Source: Bradyrhizobium quebecense
GTDB taxonomy: Bacteria > Pseudomonadota > Alphaproteobacteria > Rhizobiales > Xanthobacteraceae
Reading direction: 5' to 3'
Assembly (NCBI RefSeq): GCF_013373795.3
Contig: NZ_CP088022.1
Coordinates: 5,890,001-5,954,000, forward strand
DNA length: 64,000 bases
The notes under the pieces were generated by a model. The model did not search any database. It was given only the letters and a program-made list of their open reading frames with translations, and was not told where the DNA came from. Shown here piece after piece: positions 18,300 through 27,298 of the stretch. The position numbers were made by a program, and so were the translations under genes. Positions within the stretch are counted from its first letter, which is position 1. Every line of letters starts with the position of its first letter.

Positions 18300-19586
18300 A
18301 TGCGCAATCTCGCCGCGAGGTATCACTTGCAGCCGTCCGGGACGCCCGTTGAGCGCGCGCTTGATGCGTTGAACTTCTTCCTCGCCGACGTGCGGGACGG
18401 GCTCGGCCCTTATCTGGCGATCTACCTTCTGACCGAACGGAGGTGGGACGAGGCCTCGATCGGGTCGGTGATGTCGATCGCGGCGATCGCCGGGATCGTC
18501 GCCCAGACGCCGGCCGGCGCCCTGATCGACCGCAGCCGCGCCAAGCGCGCGTTAATGATCGCTGCCGCGCTCGCCGTGACCGCCGCCTGCCTGCTGCTGC
18601 CGCTGCTCGACCGGTTCGCGCTGGTCGCCGCGACCCAGGCGCTTGCGGCCGCCTCGGGCTCGGTGTTCGCGCCGGCGATCGCCGCGGTGACGCTCGGCAT
18701 TGTCGGACCCAAGGCGTTCGCGGCGAGGACCGGCCGCAACGAGGCCTTCAATCATGCCGGCAACGCGGTGGCCGCGGCGATCGCCGGCGGCACCGCCTAC
18801 TGGTTCGGTCCCGTCGTCGTATTCTGGTTGCTCGCGGCAATGGCGCTCGCCAGCGTCGCCGCGACGCTCTCGATCCCACCCGCGGCGATCGATCATCAGG
18901 TCGCGCGCGGGCTCGACGATATCGCGGAGGAGCACGGCACGCTGCATGACCGGCCATCCGGCTTTCGCGTGCTGCTGACCTGCAAGCCGCTGCTGATCTT
19001 CGCGGCCGCGACCGTGATCTTTCATTTTGCCAATGCCGCGATGCTGCCGCTGGTCGGACAGAAGCTCGCACTGGTCAACCGCAACCTCGGGACATCGCTG
19101 ATGTCGGTCTGCATCATCGCGGCGCAGCTGGTGATGGTGCCGGTTGCGATGCTGGTCGGGCGCAAGGCCGACGTCTGGGGCCGCAAGCCGATCTTTGCTG
19201 TGGCGCTCGCGGTGCTGGCTGTTCGCGGCGCGCTCTATCCGTTGTCGGACAACCCGTACTGGCTGGTATCGGTGCAATTGCTCGACGGCATCGGCGCTGG
19301 AATCTTCGGCGCGCTGTTCCCGCTCGTCGTCGCCGATCTCACGCACGGTACAGGACATTTCAACGTCAGCCAGGGCGCGATCGCCACCGCAACCGGCATC
19401 GGCGGCGCGCTGAGCACGGCGGTCGCCGGGTTCATCATCGTCCACGCCGGCTACAGCTCCGCCTTTCTGTTCCTTGCGGCCGTCGCTTGTGCCGGGCTGA
19501 TCGGCTACTGCGCGTTGATGCCGGAGACATTGCGAGCGCCAACGACGACATCACGCACGACTGCATTGGCATCACAGAACGGATGA
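18300..19586 (+). CDS. MFS transporter
   Basis: Twelve-segment major facilitator of 428 aa. The motif-A-like loop of the N half reads GALIDRSRAKRALM and that of the C half MLVGRKADVWGRKPIFAV; FFLADVRDGLGPYLAIYL at the start of TM1 is typical of a proteobacterial subfamily annotated as putative drug or organic-compound exporters. It starts at ATG 18300, about 150 bp divergent from the TAXI binding-protein gene. Substrate and direction of transport cannot be told from sequence. Confidence 0.9.
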   Translation: MRNLAARYHLQPSGTPVERALDALNFFLADVRDGLGPYLAIYLLTERRWDEASIGSVMSIAAIAGIVAQTPAGALIDRSRAKRALMIAAALAVTAACLLLPLLDRFALVAATQALAAASGSVFAPAIAAVTLGIVGPKAFAARTGRNEAFNHAGNAVAAAIAGGTAYWFGPVVVFWLLAAMALASVAATLSIPPAAIDHQVARGLDDIAEEHGTLHDRPSGFRVLLTCKPLLIFAAATVIFHFANAAMLPLVGQKLALVNRNLGTSLMSVCIIAAQLVMVPVAMLVGRKADVWGRKPIFAVALAVLAVRGALYPLSDNPYWLVSVQLLDGIGAGIFGALFPLVVADLTHGTGHFNVSQGAIATATGIGGALSTAVAGFIIVHAGYSSAFLFLAAVACAGLIGYCALMPETLRAPTTTSRTTALASQNG

Positions 19587-19936
19587 TCTGATTCGCGGTT
19601 GGTGCTCGGCGGCAACTCGATTTGATGTCCGACAATGGTGCAATTCCGCTTCGGCATCGACCCGATACCACAGTCATTAACGTCGTCTCGCGATGACACA
19701 CGCGCACAATGTTTCCGGTGCGGTGCAAAGTCAGACACGATTACTCTCATGAATGCCAGATGACGCATTTGTTGCGCATGTAACCGCGGCAAGACGCGGC
19801 AATTCCGGGATCATTTGAGTCGAATTGAATCTTTTAAGGTTAGCGAACCAATCAATGTATGAACCAGAAATTTCCATGATTGCCGCCGCTCATGGATGTA
19901 CGAGTCAGACCGGGGTAATTACGGATAAGGCGGGGC
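19587..19936. other. Gene-free region between the MFS gene and the REC-EAL gene
   Basis: About 350 bp, less GC-rich than the surroundings (for example GAATTGAATCTTTTAAGGTTAGCG near 19820). No convincing gene is seen. The 3' part must carry the promoter and leader of the REC-EAL gene; AAGGCGGGG just before 19937 is its probable ribosome binding site. No clear terminator for the MFS gene was found. Confidence 0.5.
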
Positions 19937-21151
19937 ATGAACCACATCAGTCACATCGGACAAACGCGAGCCGGCTGGTTCGGACATCGCAAGCTGACCC
20001 CACGCGCATGCATCGCGGACAGCAAAAAACACCTTCGGACCTTCCTCGCGGAGGCGCTGGAAGACCTCGGCTTCATCACCAGTGAATGTGGCCAGGCTTT
20101 GGAACTCGACACCGTGCTGGACGCGGAACGGCCCGATCTTCTGGTGCTCGGCGTGTCCGTGGACGGCATCGAAGTCAGTAAAATTCTCGAGACTTTGGTG
20201 AGAAAGGACTACGGCGGCAAGGTCCTCGTCATCGGCCAGCCGGACTCCATCATCGTAAAAGCGGTCCGGCAGATCGGCGATGAGTACGGCATCGCCATGC
20301 TGCCGGCCCTCTCCACCCCGTTCAGCGCCGGAACCCTTCGTGACAGTCTTGCGTCATTGATGCCGCTCGAGCCCGCACCGAGCCCGGCAGTGGATGTGCC
20401 CGAAGCGCTGAAGGCCGGCTGGCTTGAGCTGTGGTATCAGCAGAAAATTCATCTCCGGACATTGGTTCCGAGCGGCGCCGAGGCGCTGATCCGGATGCGC
20501 CATCCCGCATGGGGCGTCGTGCCGCCTGCCTACTTCATCCCCGACGAAAGCGACCCGCATTTTCATGCGCTGTCCGAGTTCGTGATCGAGCGCGCGATCG
20601 AAGACTGGCGCTATCTCCTCGAACAGATCGGACCGGTCGATCTCTCGATCAACCTGCCGATCTCGTTTCTCGCCGACGATCACGCGGTGCGCGAGCTTTG
20701 CTACCGGATTCCGGATCATGCCGCCTTCGCCGGCCTGCTGATCGAGATCGACAGCGCCGAGGTGGTCGACAATCTCGATTTGGCGATCGATGTCGCCCGG
20801 CGCGTTCGCCTGCACAATATCGGCATCTCGATCGACAATGTCGGCGCGAACTGGCCATCCCTGCTGGGATTGCCGAACTTTCCGTTCGTCCAACTGAAGG
20901 TCGATCATCAATACGTCACCGGTTGCGCGGATCAGCGCCTGAAGCAGACGGTATGCCGGCGTATCGTCGAGCTCGCACACGACGCGGGCGCGCAGGTTAT
21001 TGCGCAGGGGGTCGAGACGCGCGCGGACTTTCTTGCCGCGCACGAGATGGACTTCGATCAGGTCCAGGGCTACCTGTTCGGCAAGCCGATGGGCGTCAAG
21101 AAGTTCGCCCGCTCGCGCATGCACTTCTCGGAGAAACAGCCGGCATCCTGA
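19937..21151 (+). CDS. Degenerate receiver plus EAL-domain protein
   Basis: A 404-aa protein. Residues 22-142 look like a response-regulator receiver domain (RACIADSKKHLRTFLAEAL...) but the phosphoacceptor position in DLLVLGVSV is Gly72 rather than Asp, and the usual Lys-Pro near the end is Thr-Pro (STPFS). Residues 155-395 form an EAL domain with E182-A-L, N239 and K321, but the DDFG motif reads IDNVGANW (Asn301) and AEGVE reads AQGVE (Gln357). Two metal or catalytic ligands are thus changed, so it is probably a c-di-GMP-binding or partner-binding protein rather than an active phosphodiesterase. This follows from motif comparison only. Confidence 0.88.
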   Translation: MNHISHIGQTRAGWFGHRKLTPRACIADSKKHLRTFLAEALEDLGFITSECGQALELDTVLDAERPDLLVLGVSVDGIEVSKILETLVRKDYGGKVLVIGQPDSIIVKAVRQIGDEYGIAMLPALSTPFSAGTLRDSLASLMPLEPAPSPAVDVPEALKAGWLELWYQQKIHLRTLVPSGAEALIRMRHPAWGVVPPAYFIPDESDPHFHALSEFVIERAIEDWRYLLEQIGPVDLSINLPISFLADDHAVRELCYRIPDHAAFAGLLIEIDSAEVVDNLDLAIDVARRVRLHNIGISIDNVGANWPSLLGLPNFPFVQLKVDHQYVTGCADQRLKQTVCRRIVELAHDAGAQVIAQGVETRADFLAAHEMDFDQVQGYLFGKPMGVKKFARSRMHFSEKQPAS

Positions 21152-21165
21152 GGCATGGCCTCCGG

Positions 21166-22071
21166 TCAGGCTCGAGCGTTGTGATCGATCGCGCGCAGCG
21201 CCTCGCCGCGCGCGATCAGGCGCTTTGCGTTGGAATAGGTCGGGACTTCCAGCAGCGAGCCGTCAAGCTCGACGCGCCCAAGGCCCTGTGCCCGCGCCGC
21301 TTCGAATGCCGTGACGATCCTGGCCGCCTGCTGCAACTCATCATCGCTCGGCGTGAGGACGCCGTTGACGATGGCGGCATGCGCAGGATCGACCAGGCTC
21401 TTTGCGGTGTAGCCCAGCCGTCGCGCCCAGATCGTGTCGCGTTCGACGCCGGCGACGTCGCTCCAGGTGTAGGGACAGTCGACCGCGACGACATTGGCGG
21501 CGCGACATTCGACGATGAAGCGCTGCCGCACGTAAGCGAGCTCCAGGCCATCGCTGCCGCGCTCGGCGCCGAGATCGGCGGCGAGGTCTTCGGAGGCCAT
21601 CAGGCAACCGATGGTGCGCCGGCTCGCCGCAGCGATCGCGCCGGTCTGCACCAGGCCGCGCGCGAACTCGACGTTCGGCAACAGCGACGTCGATCCCTCG
21701 GCGATGCCATAGTCGCGCTCGAACCGCGTCACCGCCTCGTCGAGTCTCGCGACATGATGCGGCTCGGCGACTTTCGGCAGCGCGACGATGTCAGGATGGC
21801 CGCGCATCACGGCGGCAAGATCGTCCATGCCGTCCTGGTCCAACGGATTGACGCGGACCGCGACCACCGCGCCCTGGTCACGCCAGGCCGCGTAGAGCTC
21901 GGCCGCCAGCGCCCGCGCCCTCGGGCGCAGCGGCGGCGGGGTAAAGTCCTCGAGCTCGTGGATCAGCACATCGGCGCCGCTGGCGGCCGCGCTCTGCAGG
22001 ATCGCCTCGTTGGCGCCTTCGAGAAACAGCCAGGAGCGGCACAGCGGGGCCGGGCGCAGCTTGCGCATCAC
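21166..22071 (-). CDS. HpcH/HpaI aldolase / CitE-like CoA ester lyase
   Basis: TIM-barrel lyase of 301 aa related to the citrate lyase beta subunit and to malyl- or citramalyl-CoA lyases. Key segments are RSWLFLEGANE at the start, DVLIHELEDFTPP (metal-binding acidic residues), VAVRVNPLDQDG (substrate Arg), LPNVEFARGL (metal Glu), GCLMASEDLAADLG and AKSLVDPAHAAIV near the C-terminus. A free-standing gene; the exact acyl-CoA substrate is not predictable. It converges with the REC-EAL gene. Confidence 0.88.
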   Translation of the reverse strand: MMRKLRPAPLCRSWLFLEGANEAILQSAAASGADVLIHELEDFTPPPLRPRARALAAELYAAWRDQGAVVAVRVNPLDQDGMDDLAAVMRGHPDIVALPKVAEPHHVARLDEAVTRFERDYGIAEGSTSLLPNVEFARGLVQTGAIAAASRRTIGCLMASEDLAADLGAERGSDGLELAYVRQRFIVECRAANVVAVDCPYTWSDVAGVERDTIWARRLGYTAKSLVDPAHAAIVNGVLTPSDDELQQAARIVTAFEAARAQGLGRVELDGSLLEVPTYSNAKRLIARGEALRAIDHNARA

Positions 22072-22087
22072 GCGGCCCGCACAGCCG

Positions 22088-22567
22088 TCACTGAAACGTC
22101 ATGTCGAGGCATTTCGAGATGTCGGAGCCGAGACCGGACGAGATGGTGATGCAGCCGCGGATCTTCTGGGTGTTGGTATCGCTGGCCCAGATCGCATAGC
22201 CGCCCGGACCGAAGAACGAATTGGTGTTCGGCGGCTCGGTCTCGGTGGCGTCGAACGTGTAATTGCCGTCGGTCTCGAAGATGCGCGGCTTCTTGGTGCA
22301 GCCGCCGTCGGCCTGCACGTTGATGACCTCCTTGTTGTCCCGCGTCAGCGCCAGCGAGACCTGGCAGCGGAAGTATTCGGAGGTCTTGGCGTTGAACAGA
22401 TAGGCGTAGGACTTGCAGGTCGACGTGTTGAGCTTGCCCGCCGACAGGCCGCGGCTGCAGGAGATCCGCTGGTTGTTGGAGAGCTTGAACTCGTCCGCCT
22501 GCGCGACTGACGCCAGCGCCATGAACGACAGAGCGACACCGATACCGATCTTCATGACGTGGTTCAT
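22088..22567 (-). CDS. Secreted protein of unknown function
   Basis: Protein of about 159 aa with a signal peptide (MKIGIGVALSFMALASVAQADE) and a mature part with six cysteines (in RISCSRG, TSTCKS, FRCQVS, DGGCTKK, IRGCIT, SKCLDM), suggesting disulfides in the periplasm or outside. Tandem ATGs exist at 22576, 22567 and 22555; TGGGG upstream of 22567 favours that one. I do not recognise a family. Its stop lies 17 bp before the CitE-like gene on the same strand, so the two may be co-transcribed. Confidence 0.65.
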   Translation of the reverse strand: MNHVMKIGIGVALSFMALASVAQADEFKLSNNQRISCSRGLSAGKLNTSTCKSYAYLFNAKTSEYFRCQVSLALTRDNKEVINVQADGGCTKKPRIFETDGNYTFDATETEPPNTNSFFGPGGYAIWASDTNTQKIRGCITISSGLGSDISKCLDMTFQ

Positions 22568-22773
22568 CCCAATCATCCCCAGGTAGTGTTTCCGGCAATC
22601 GAAGCGTTTGTAAACGGTAACGCGAAGATAGTCGCCAAGCTTGATGCGGGAAATCACAAAGTCGCTGATGGACGATAGCGGTCGCGCCGATTGTCGTATT
22701 GACGCGCAAATGCCGTTCGTGATTTGTTCAGAAACGTGGGGACGACGCCGATTTTCTCGGCCGGAGGTGGATC

Positions 22774-23073
22774 ATGACGCATTTTTTGACCAAGACCTTT
22801 GTTGCGACTGCGGCGTTTGCCGCGCTGACGACATGCGCATTCGCGCAGGAGACTGCGCCCTGGGAGCTGAAGACCGACATGGGCTACGCCTATGACAAGG
22901 AAGGCAAGACCTGGGCCTACAAGATGGGGACCAACAATGCCAACACGCTGCTGAAGGGCGCCAAGAAGGTGCCGAAGGGGACGCTGTTCTTCATCGGCCA
23001 CAATGGCCAGCTCTACATGCGCTCCGGGCCCTATCTCGAGGGCGACGGCAAGTTCATGTTCGGCTCGAATTAG
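22774..23073 (+). CDS. Small secreted protein of unknown function
   Basis: A 99-aa protein with a clear signal peptide (TFVATAAFAALTTCAFAQ) and a mature part of about 75 residues: WELKTDMGYAYDKEGKTWAY, LLKGAKKVPKGTLFFIGHNG, then QLYMRSGPYLEG. GGAGGTGG precedes ATG 22774 at a good distance. No family recognised. A composite repeat whose hairpin could terminate transcription starts at its stop codon. Confidence 0.65.
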   Translation: MTHFLTKTFVATAAFAALTTCAFAQETAPWELKTDMGYAYDKEGKTWAYKMGTNNANTLLKGAKKVPKGTLFFIGHNGQLYMRSGPYLEGDGKFMFGSN

Positions 23074-23171
23074 AGCGTTTTCGAGCGAAGTGGACGCCGG
23101 TACGCGTGAAGAAAACGCGTCGAGAAAAGGGTCTAGAGCTTCGGTTCTGATTCAACCAGAACCGAAGCTCT
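23073..23171. repeat. Composite dispersed repeat, copy A (GAGCGTTTTCGAGCGAAGTGG type)
   Basis: The segment beginning GAGCGTTTTCGAGCGAAGTGG and containing CGCGTGAAGAAAACGCGTC and CTAGAGC recurs in reverse orientation at 46866-46968. Both copies end in a hairpin whose loop contains GATTCAA, although the stem sequences differ. It overlaps the last base of the preceding stop codon. Confidence 0.8.
23135..23171. terminator. Perfect 15-bp hairpin between convergent genes
   Basis: AGAGCTTCGGTTCTG (23135-23149), a 7-base loop, then CAGAACCGAAGCTCT (23157-23171) form a perfect stem. It stands between two convergent genes and could serve as a bidirectional terminator, though there is no long T tract on either side. 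It forms the end of the composite repeat. Confidence 0.5.
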
Positions 23172-23188
23172 GACGTCTTCAGCAGACC

Positions 23189-24385
23189 TCAGAACGCCGC
23201 GGCCAATTCCCTGGCACCGGGCTTGTTGCTGTTGAAATCCATCCGCTCGTTGGTGATGGCGAGCAGCTTGGCCACAGTGTTGTGACGGATCGCGACCGGA
23301 TTGCGTTCGTAGCCGGAGCGCTGGAAGAAATTCGTGGTCGGCACCTGCTCGCGCATCGCCTGCGGCATGGTCACCATGTCGAGCCCGGTGCCGTCGCCGG
23401 TCAGGTTCATCATCTCGAGCTCGGCCGCGGTCAGCGGTCTTGTGTAGCCCTTGTTGCGGGCGAAGATCACCGAAGTCAGCAGCTTGTGGGTCTGCAGCAT
23501 CGGGCCGATATCGATGTCGAGCACCATGGCGTGACACGCCCAACCCTGCGGCGTATCGGCGAGGCGCTGATGCGCCGACCAATCGTCGGGTACGGTCCGC
23601 GTGAACGCGACCATCTTCTTCAGCACCGCGAGCTTGTGCTCCATGGCCTTGCGCGCCGGCCCCTGCGTCGCCGCCACCCGCGCGGTCAGATCCCGTACGA
23701 ATTCATGGCCCTGCTCGGCCAGGAGCTCGACGGTGTTGGTGGTGAGCAGCTGGTTGTAGCCCATCGCGGTGGAGATCGCGCGCTTGCCGCCGTGCTCGAT
23801 GCCCGCCTGCACGTCGTAATTGCCGGTGCCGCCGGTCTCGAACGAATAGACCCGCACCGCCTGCTCCGGCGTCAGCCCCGCCGCGCGCGCGTAGCGGGCA
23901 TAGGCGCGCTTGAACTCGACCTCGCTCGACGGCCGCTGCGGCGTGAACTGGAACTGTTCGGCCGCCGCCCGGACGAGATCCGAGACCACCGGGATGGTTT
24001 TGGGCGGACGCGGCGGCTTGCCGCCCTCTTCTTCCGGCGCCGGGTTGACCGGCCGCTTCGGGCCCTCATAGACCGGCGGCTGCTGCAGCACGTAATCGTC
24101 CAGCGAGATCTGCACGCGGTCGCGGCGCTTGGCGTTGCGGCCACGCCGCTTGTCGGCGATCGCACTCCAATAGGCGTTGGCGTCCTGCTCGAAGGCATCG
24201 CGCGCCTCCTGATATTCCTGTAGCTTGCGGCGATATTCCATGATCGCCTGCGGCGAGGCCTGCGCCATCGCATTGGCGACGGACGGCGGCAACGCATCGG
24301 CCTCGCCGGCCAGTACGGGCGGCGCGCCGGCGGCGAGCGCGAGCGCGACAAATCCAGGAACGAAGCGAATCAATTGCGGGCGCAT
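23189..24385 (-). CDS. Secreted protein of unknown function with a lysozyme-like segment
   Basis: A 398-aa protein with a signal peptide (FVPGFVALALAAGAPPVLAG), a helical, charged region (residues 35-100), a Pro-rich linker (residues 105-135) and a C-terminal domain of about 250 residues. In that domain VYSFETGGTGNYD followed some 25 residues later by AISTAMGYNQLL resembles the ESGG...AxGLMQ arrangement of lysozyme-like transglycosylases, with Glu of FETGG as candidate catalytic residue. This is inference from motif spacing; no peptidase or nuclease motif was seen. Confidence 0.65.
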   Translation of the reverse strand: MRPQLIRFVPGFVALALAAGAPPVLAGEADALPPSVANAMAQASPQAIMEYRRKLQEYQEARDAFEQDANAYWSAIADKRRGRNAKRRDRVQISLDDYVLQQPPVYEGPKRPVNPAPEEEGGKPPRPPKTIPVVSDLVRAAAEQFQFTPQRPSSEVEFKRAYARYARAAGLTPEQAVRVYSFETGGTGNYDVQAGIEHGGKRAISTAMGYNQLLTTNTVELLAEQGHEFVRDLTARVAATQGPARKAMEHKLAVLKKMVAFTRTVPDDWSAHQRLADTPQGWACHAMVLDIDIGPMLQTHKLLTSVIFARNKGYTRPLTAAELEMMNLTGDGTGLDMVTMPQAMREQVPTTNFFQRSGYERNPVAIRHNTVAKLLAITNERMDFNSNKPGARELAAAF

Positions 24386-24518
24386 GACCTCGTTGTAGCA
24401 AGCGCCGCCACGAAGTCAGCCCGGAAATGTCCGGAGCGCAAGCGGCCGGATGCCGCGATCACGTCCAGAATTTTCGCCACAATGCGGTGTTCTCCGAAGA
24501 AACACCGTGGAGATCGCG

Positions 24519-24740
24519 ATGAGAATGGCACTCTGGCTCGCCGCCGCTGGCGCGTTGACGCTCGCCGCACCCGCGCGCGCCAAACGTCCGGATTGCGGAT
24601 CGTTTCCGGATACCCGTTCACGGTTCTCTTGTTACGAGAATGTGTCGCGGGCGCCGCCGGAACCCGGGACCGCAACGCATCCGCCTGTTGCGCAAGACAA
24701 GGCAATGAAGATGAACGCCCGCAGACGCCGTCACAAATAG
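24519..24740 (+). CDS. Small secreted protein with CGSF...SCYE motif
   Basis: A 73-aa protein: signal peptide MRMALWLAAAGALTLAAPARA, then KRPDCGSFPDTRSRFSCYENVSR with two cysteines and a basic tail (MKMNARRRRHK). The RFSCYE segment resembles the RLACYD motif of several small proteobacterial envelope proteins. The frame extends to 24450, but ATG 24519 follows GTGGAGATC at suitable distance and starts exactly at the signal peptide. Function unknown. Confidence 0.55.
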   Translation: MRMALWLAAAGALTLAAPARAKRPDCGSFPDTRSRFSCYENVSRAPPEPGTATHPPVAQDKAMKMNARRRRHK

Positions 24741-24755
24741 CCGCATCGTTGCGAC

Positions 24756-25385
24756 CTACTTCCACGCGAACACCGGCTGCTCGAGATCGGCGACGCGGGT
24801 GTTGCGTCCGGCGAGCACCTCGCGGAATTGATAGATCAGCGCGGCGGTCGGCGCATGGATCTGCTGACCACCGAGCCGAAAGCGGATCACGCGCCGCGAG
24901 CTCTCCGGAATCGTGACGAAGGTGAATGCATCGTCGAGCTCGACCGCATCGAGACCGATGCGATGCACGGACGCGACCTCGTCCGGGTTCGGCGTGATTG
25001 CCGCCTGCGCACCGGCCCAGACCACGACCGGCGTGATCAGATAGCCGGACCGTGTCGGATAGTCGTCGAGCATGCCGAGCACGTCGCGTTCGGACAGCGC
25101 CAGCCCGAGTTCCTCGTGCAGTTCGCGCAGCGCGGCCCGGGGCTGTGTCTCGCCGGGATCGCAGCGTCCACCCGGCAGCGCCCATTGCGCGCTGTGGGCG
25201 CGCAAGCGCGCGCTGCGGCGGGTCAGCAGGAAGGTCGTACCGTTGCCGTCATCACCTTCGGTCAGCGCGATCGCGACCGCCGCGCGCTTCAGCGTCGGCG
25301 CCGCATCCGCCGGCGCGAGGCGCGCGAATGCGGCGCAGAGCTCTGCGATATTCCGCCGGGTGGCATCGTCAAATGTGCGGGCCAT
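24756..25385 (-). CDS. NUDIX hydrolase, CoA pyrophosphatase type
   Basis: A 209-aa Nudix enzyme predicted to cleave CoA or related nucleoside diphosphate derivatives. The Nudix box GGRCDPGETQPRAALRELHEELGL fits GX5EX7REUXEEXGU, and the preceding LLTRRSARLRAHSAQWALPGG is the extra signature of the CoA pyrophosphatase (NudL/PCD1) subfamily. It is convergent with the 73-aa secreted protein gene and divergent from the thioesterase gene. Confidence 0.92.
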   Translation of the reverse strand: MARTFDDATRRNIAELCAAFARLAPADAAPTLKRAAVAIALTEGDDGNGTTFLLTRRSARLRAHSAQWALPGGRCDPGETQPRAALRELHEELGLALSERDVLGMLDDYPTRSGYLITPVVVWAGAQAAITPNPDEVASVHRIGLDAVELDDAFTFVTIPESSRRVIRFRLGGQQIHAPTAALIYQFREVLAGRNTRVADLEQPVFAWK

Positions 25386-25477
25386 GGAGCTTGACTACAA
25401 CACAACAGCGTTTGATGAAATGAGCGGAACGACATGCCTCCTGCGATCAATCATTTGCAAGCAAGGGATCCCTCCTC

Positions 25478-25903
25478 ATGACGGCCAAGGCCGCGGACAA
25501 ACTCAAATCCGACGGCTGGAAGATCGCCGACACCACGGGTTTCCTGACGCTGATCGGCCCGTTGTGGGAGCGGTTGAAGGACGGCGCGCTCGAGCTCGCG
25601 CTGATCACCGAGGACAAGCACCACAACCGCCGCGGCCTAGTGCAGGGCGGCGTGATCATGACCTTTGCCGACCGCGCCTGCGGCATGGCCGCGCGCTTCG
25701 TCTCGGGCAAGCCGACGCTTGCGACGGTGCAGCTCGACACCCATTTCGTCGAGGCCGGCAAAATCGGCGAGATCCTGACGACGCGTCCGCGCGTGGTGCG
25801 CTCGACCCGCAGCCTGATCTTCATCACGGCCGAGGTGACCGTCGACAAGCGCTGCATCGCGATGGCCAGCGGCGTGTTCAAGATCTTGAAGACCGACAGC
25901 TAG
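25478..25903 (+). CDS. PaaI-family hotdog thioesterase
   Basis: Acyl-CoA thioesterase of 141 aa with one hotdog fold. The active-site segment HHNRRGLVQGGVIMTFADRACG matches the HGG..A pattern of the PaaI/YbgC-related group, and ATVQLDTHFVEAGKIGE is the typical central strand-turn-strand. It is 12 bp upstream of the aldo/keto reductase gene and probably co-transcribed. The acyl substrate is not evident. Confidence 0.88.
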   Translation: MTAKAADKLKSDGWKIADTTGFLTLIGPLWERLKDGALELALITEDKHHNRRGLVQGGVIMTFADRACGMAARFVSGKPTLATVQLDTHFVEAGKIGEILTTRPRVVRSTRSLIFITAEVTVDKRCIAMASGVFKILKTDS

Positions 25904-25915
25904 GGAGCCTGCCCG

Positions 25916-26926
25916 ATGCAATATCGCCAGCTCGGCCGCAGCGGCCTGAAGGTTTCGCCGATCTGCCTCGGCACCATGATGTTCGGCGGGCCGACCGACG
26001 AGGCGACCTCGTCGCGGATCGTGGCGAAGGCGCGCGAGGCCGGCATCAATTTCATCGACAGCGCCGACGCCTATAATGGTGGCAAGTCCGAGGAGGTCGT
26101 CGGCCGCGCGATCTCGAACAGCCGGTCGAACTGGGTGCTCGCGACCAAGCTCGCCAATCCGATCGGCGACGATCCGAACCATGGCGGGCTGTCGCGGCGC
26201 TGGGTGTTCCAGGCCGCAGACGAGAGCCTGAAGCGGCTCGGCACCGACTACATCGACGTCTACTACCTGCACAAGGAAGACCACGCGACGCCGCTCGACG
26301 AGACGGTGCGTGCGATGGGCGACCTGATCCGCGCCGGCAAGGTGCGCTATTTCGGCGTCTCCAACTACCGCGCCTGGCGCGTCGCCGAGATCTGCAACAT
26401 CTGCGACCGGCTCGGCATCGACCGTCCCGTCGCGAGCCAGCCCTATTACAATGCGATGAACCGGATGCCGGAGGTCGAGCATTTCCCGGCCTGCGCCTAT
26501 TACGGCCTCGGCGTCGTACCCTACAGCCCGCTGGCGCGCGGCGTGCTGACCGGCAAATACGCACCTGATGCCGCGCCGCCTGCCGACACCCGCGCCGGCC
26601 GCAACGACAAGCGTATGATGCAGACCGAATGGCGACCGGAATCGCTGCAGCTCGCGCAGGAGATCAAGCGCCACGCTGAGAGCCGCGGCATCACCGCCGG
26701 GCAGTTCGCGGTGTCCTGGGTGCTGAACTCGTCGTTCGTCAGCGCGGTCATCGCAGGCCCGCGCACCGAAGCGCAGTGGGACGATTACATCCACGCGCTC
26801 GACTATCGCTTCACCGCCGAGGACGAAGCCCTGATCGATCGCCTCGTCGTCGCCGGCCATCCCTCGACACCGGGCTTCAACGATCCCGCCTATCCGATCG
26901 AAGGGCGGCGGGCGCGGACCGGATAG
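25916..26926 (+). CDS. Aldo/keto reductase
   Basis: NADPH-dependent TIM-barrel oxidoreductase of 336 aa. The catalytic tetrad is visible as Asp in FIDSADAY, Tyr in DAYNGG, Lys in ATKLANP and His in YYLHKEDH; the cofactor-binding part is SAVIAGPRTEAQWDDY. The opening MQYRQLGRSGLKVSPICLGTM is typical of the AKR11/AKR12-like YajO/YghZ group. Substrate unknown. Confidence 0.93.
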   Translation: MQYRQLGRSGLKVSPICLGTMMFGGPTDEATSSRIVAKAREAGINFIDSADAYNGGKSEEVVGRAISNSRSNWVLATKLANPIGDDPNHGGLSRRWVFQAADESLKRLGTDYIDVYYLHKEDHATPLDETVRAMGDLIRAGKVRYFGVSNYRAWRVAEICNICDRLGIDRPVASQPYYNAMNRMPEVEHFPACAYYGLGVVPYSPLARGVLTGKYAPDAAPPADTRAGRNDKRMMQTEWRPESLQLAQEIKRHAESRGITAGQFAVSWVLNSSFVSAVIAGPRTEAQWDDYIHALDYRFTAEDEALIDRLVVAGHPSTPGFNDPAYPIEGRRARTG

Positions 26927-27045
26927 CGTCCAGCCTTCGGCGCTCCCCTCGGCTACGCCGATGTCACGTTTCGTAGCTTCCGAATTGCGCAAGCGTCGCA
27001 CAGGCTGCACCATCAGCGCATGGAGATGCTGATGCTGGTGCTGCA

Positions 27046-27246
27046 ATGACGGCATCCAATGTACTGGATTGGATCGTGGCTCTCCTGGTGTGCTGGGCGA
27101 GCCTGACCGCGATCCTCGAGCCTTCGCGCGGGGCCTCGCAGTGCGATGCTCCCATCGTGATGAGCAGCGCGGCGCAATCGCCACCGGCGATTCCGACGCA
27201 GGCGGAGTTCGAGGAGATGATCCGGGACATGAAGCTGCACGACTGA
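27046..27246 (+). CDS. Possible small protein with one N-terminal hydrophobic segment
   Basis: A 66-aa open frame from ATG 27046: a hydrophobic stretch (VLDWIVALLVCWASLTAIL) followed by a hydrophilic C-terminus ending in IPTQAEFEEMIRDMKLHD. The C-terminal composition looks protein-like, but there is no good ribosome binding site and I recognise no homologue, so this is a weak call. Confidence 0.3.
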   Translation: MTASNVLDWIVALLVCWASLTAILEPSRGASQCDAPIVMSSAAQSPPAIPTQAEFEEMIRDMKLHD

Positions 27247-27298
27247 GCAAAGCTGCGGAAAGCCTTTCGTCTTCCAAATTGCATCCCCCAAATGAAAC

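Noticed and set aside
19435..19792. Short minus-strand frames at the end of the MFS gene and into the intergenic region
   Set aside because: No start signal or recognisable protein features; overlap the MFS coding end.
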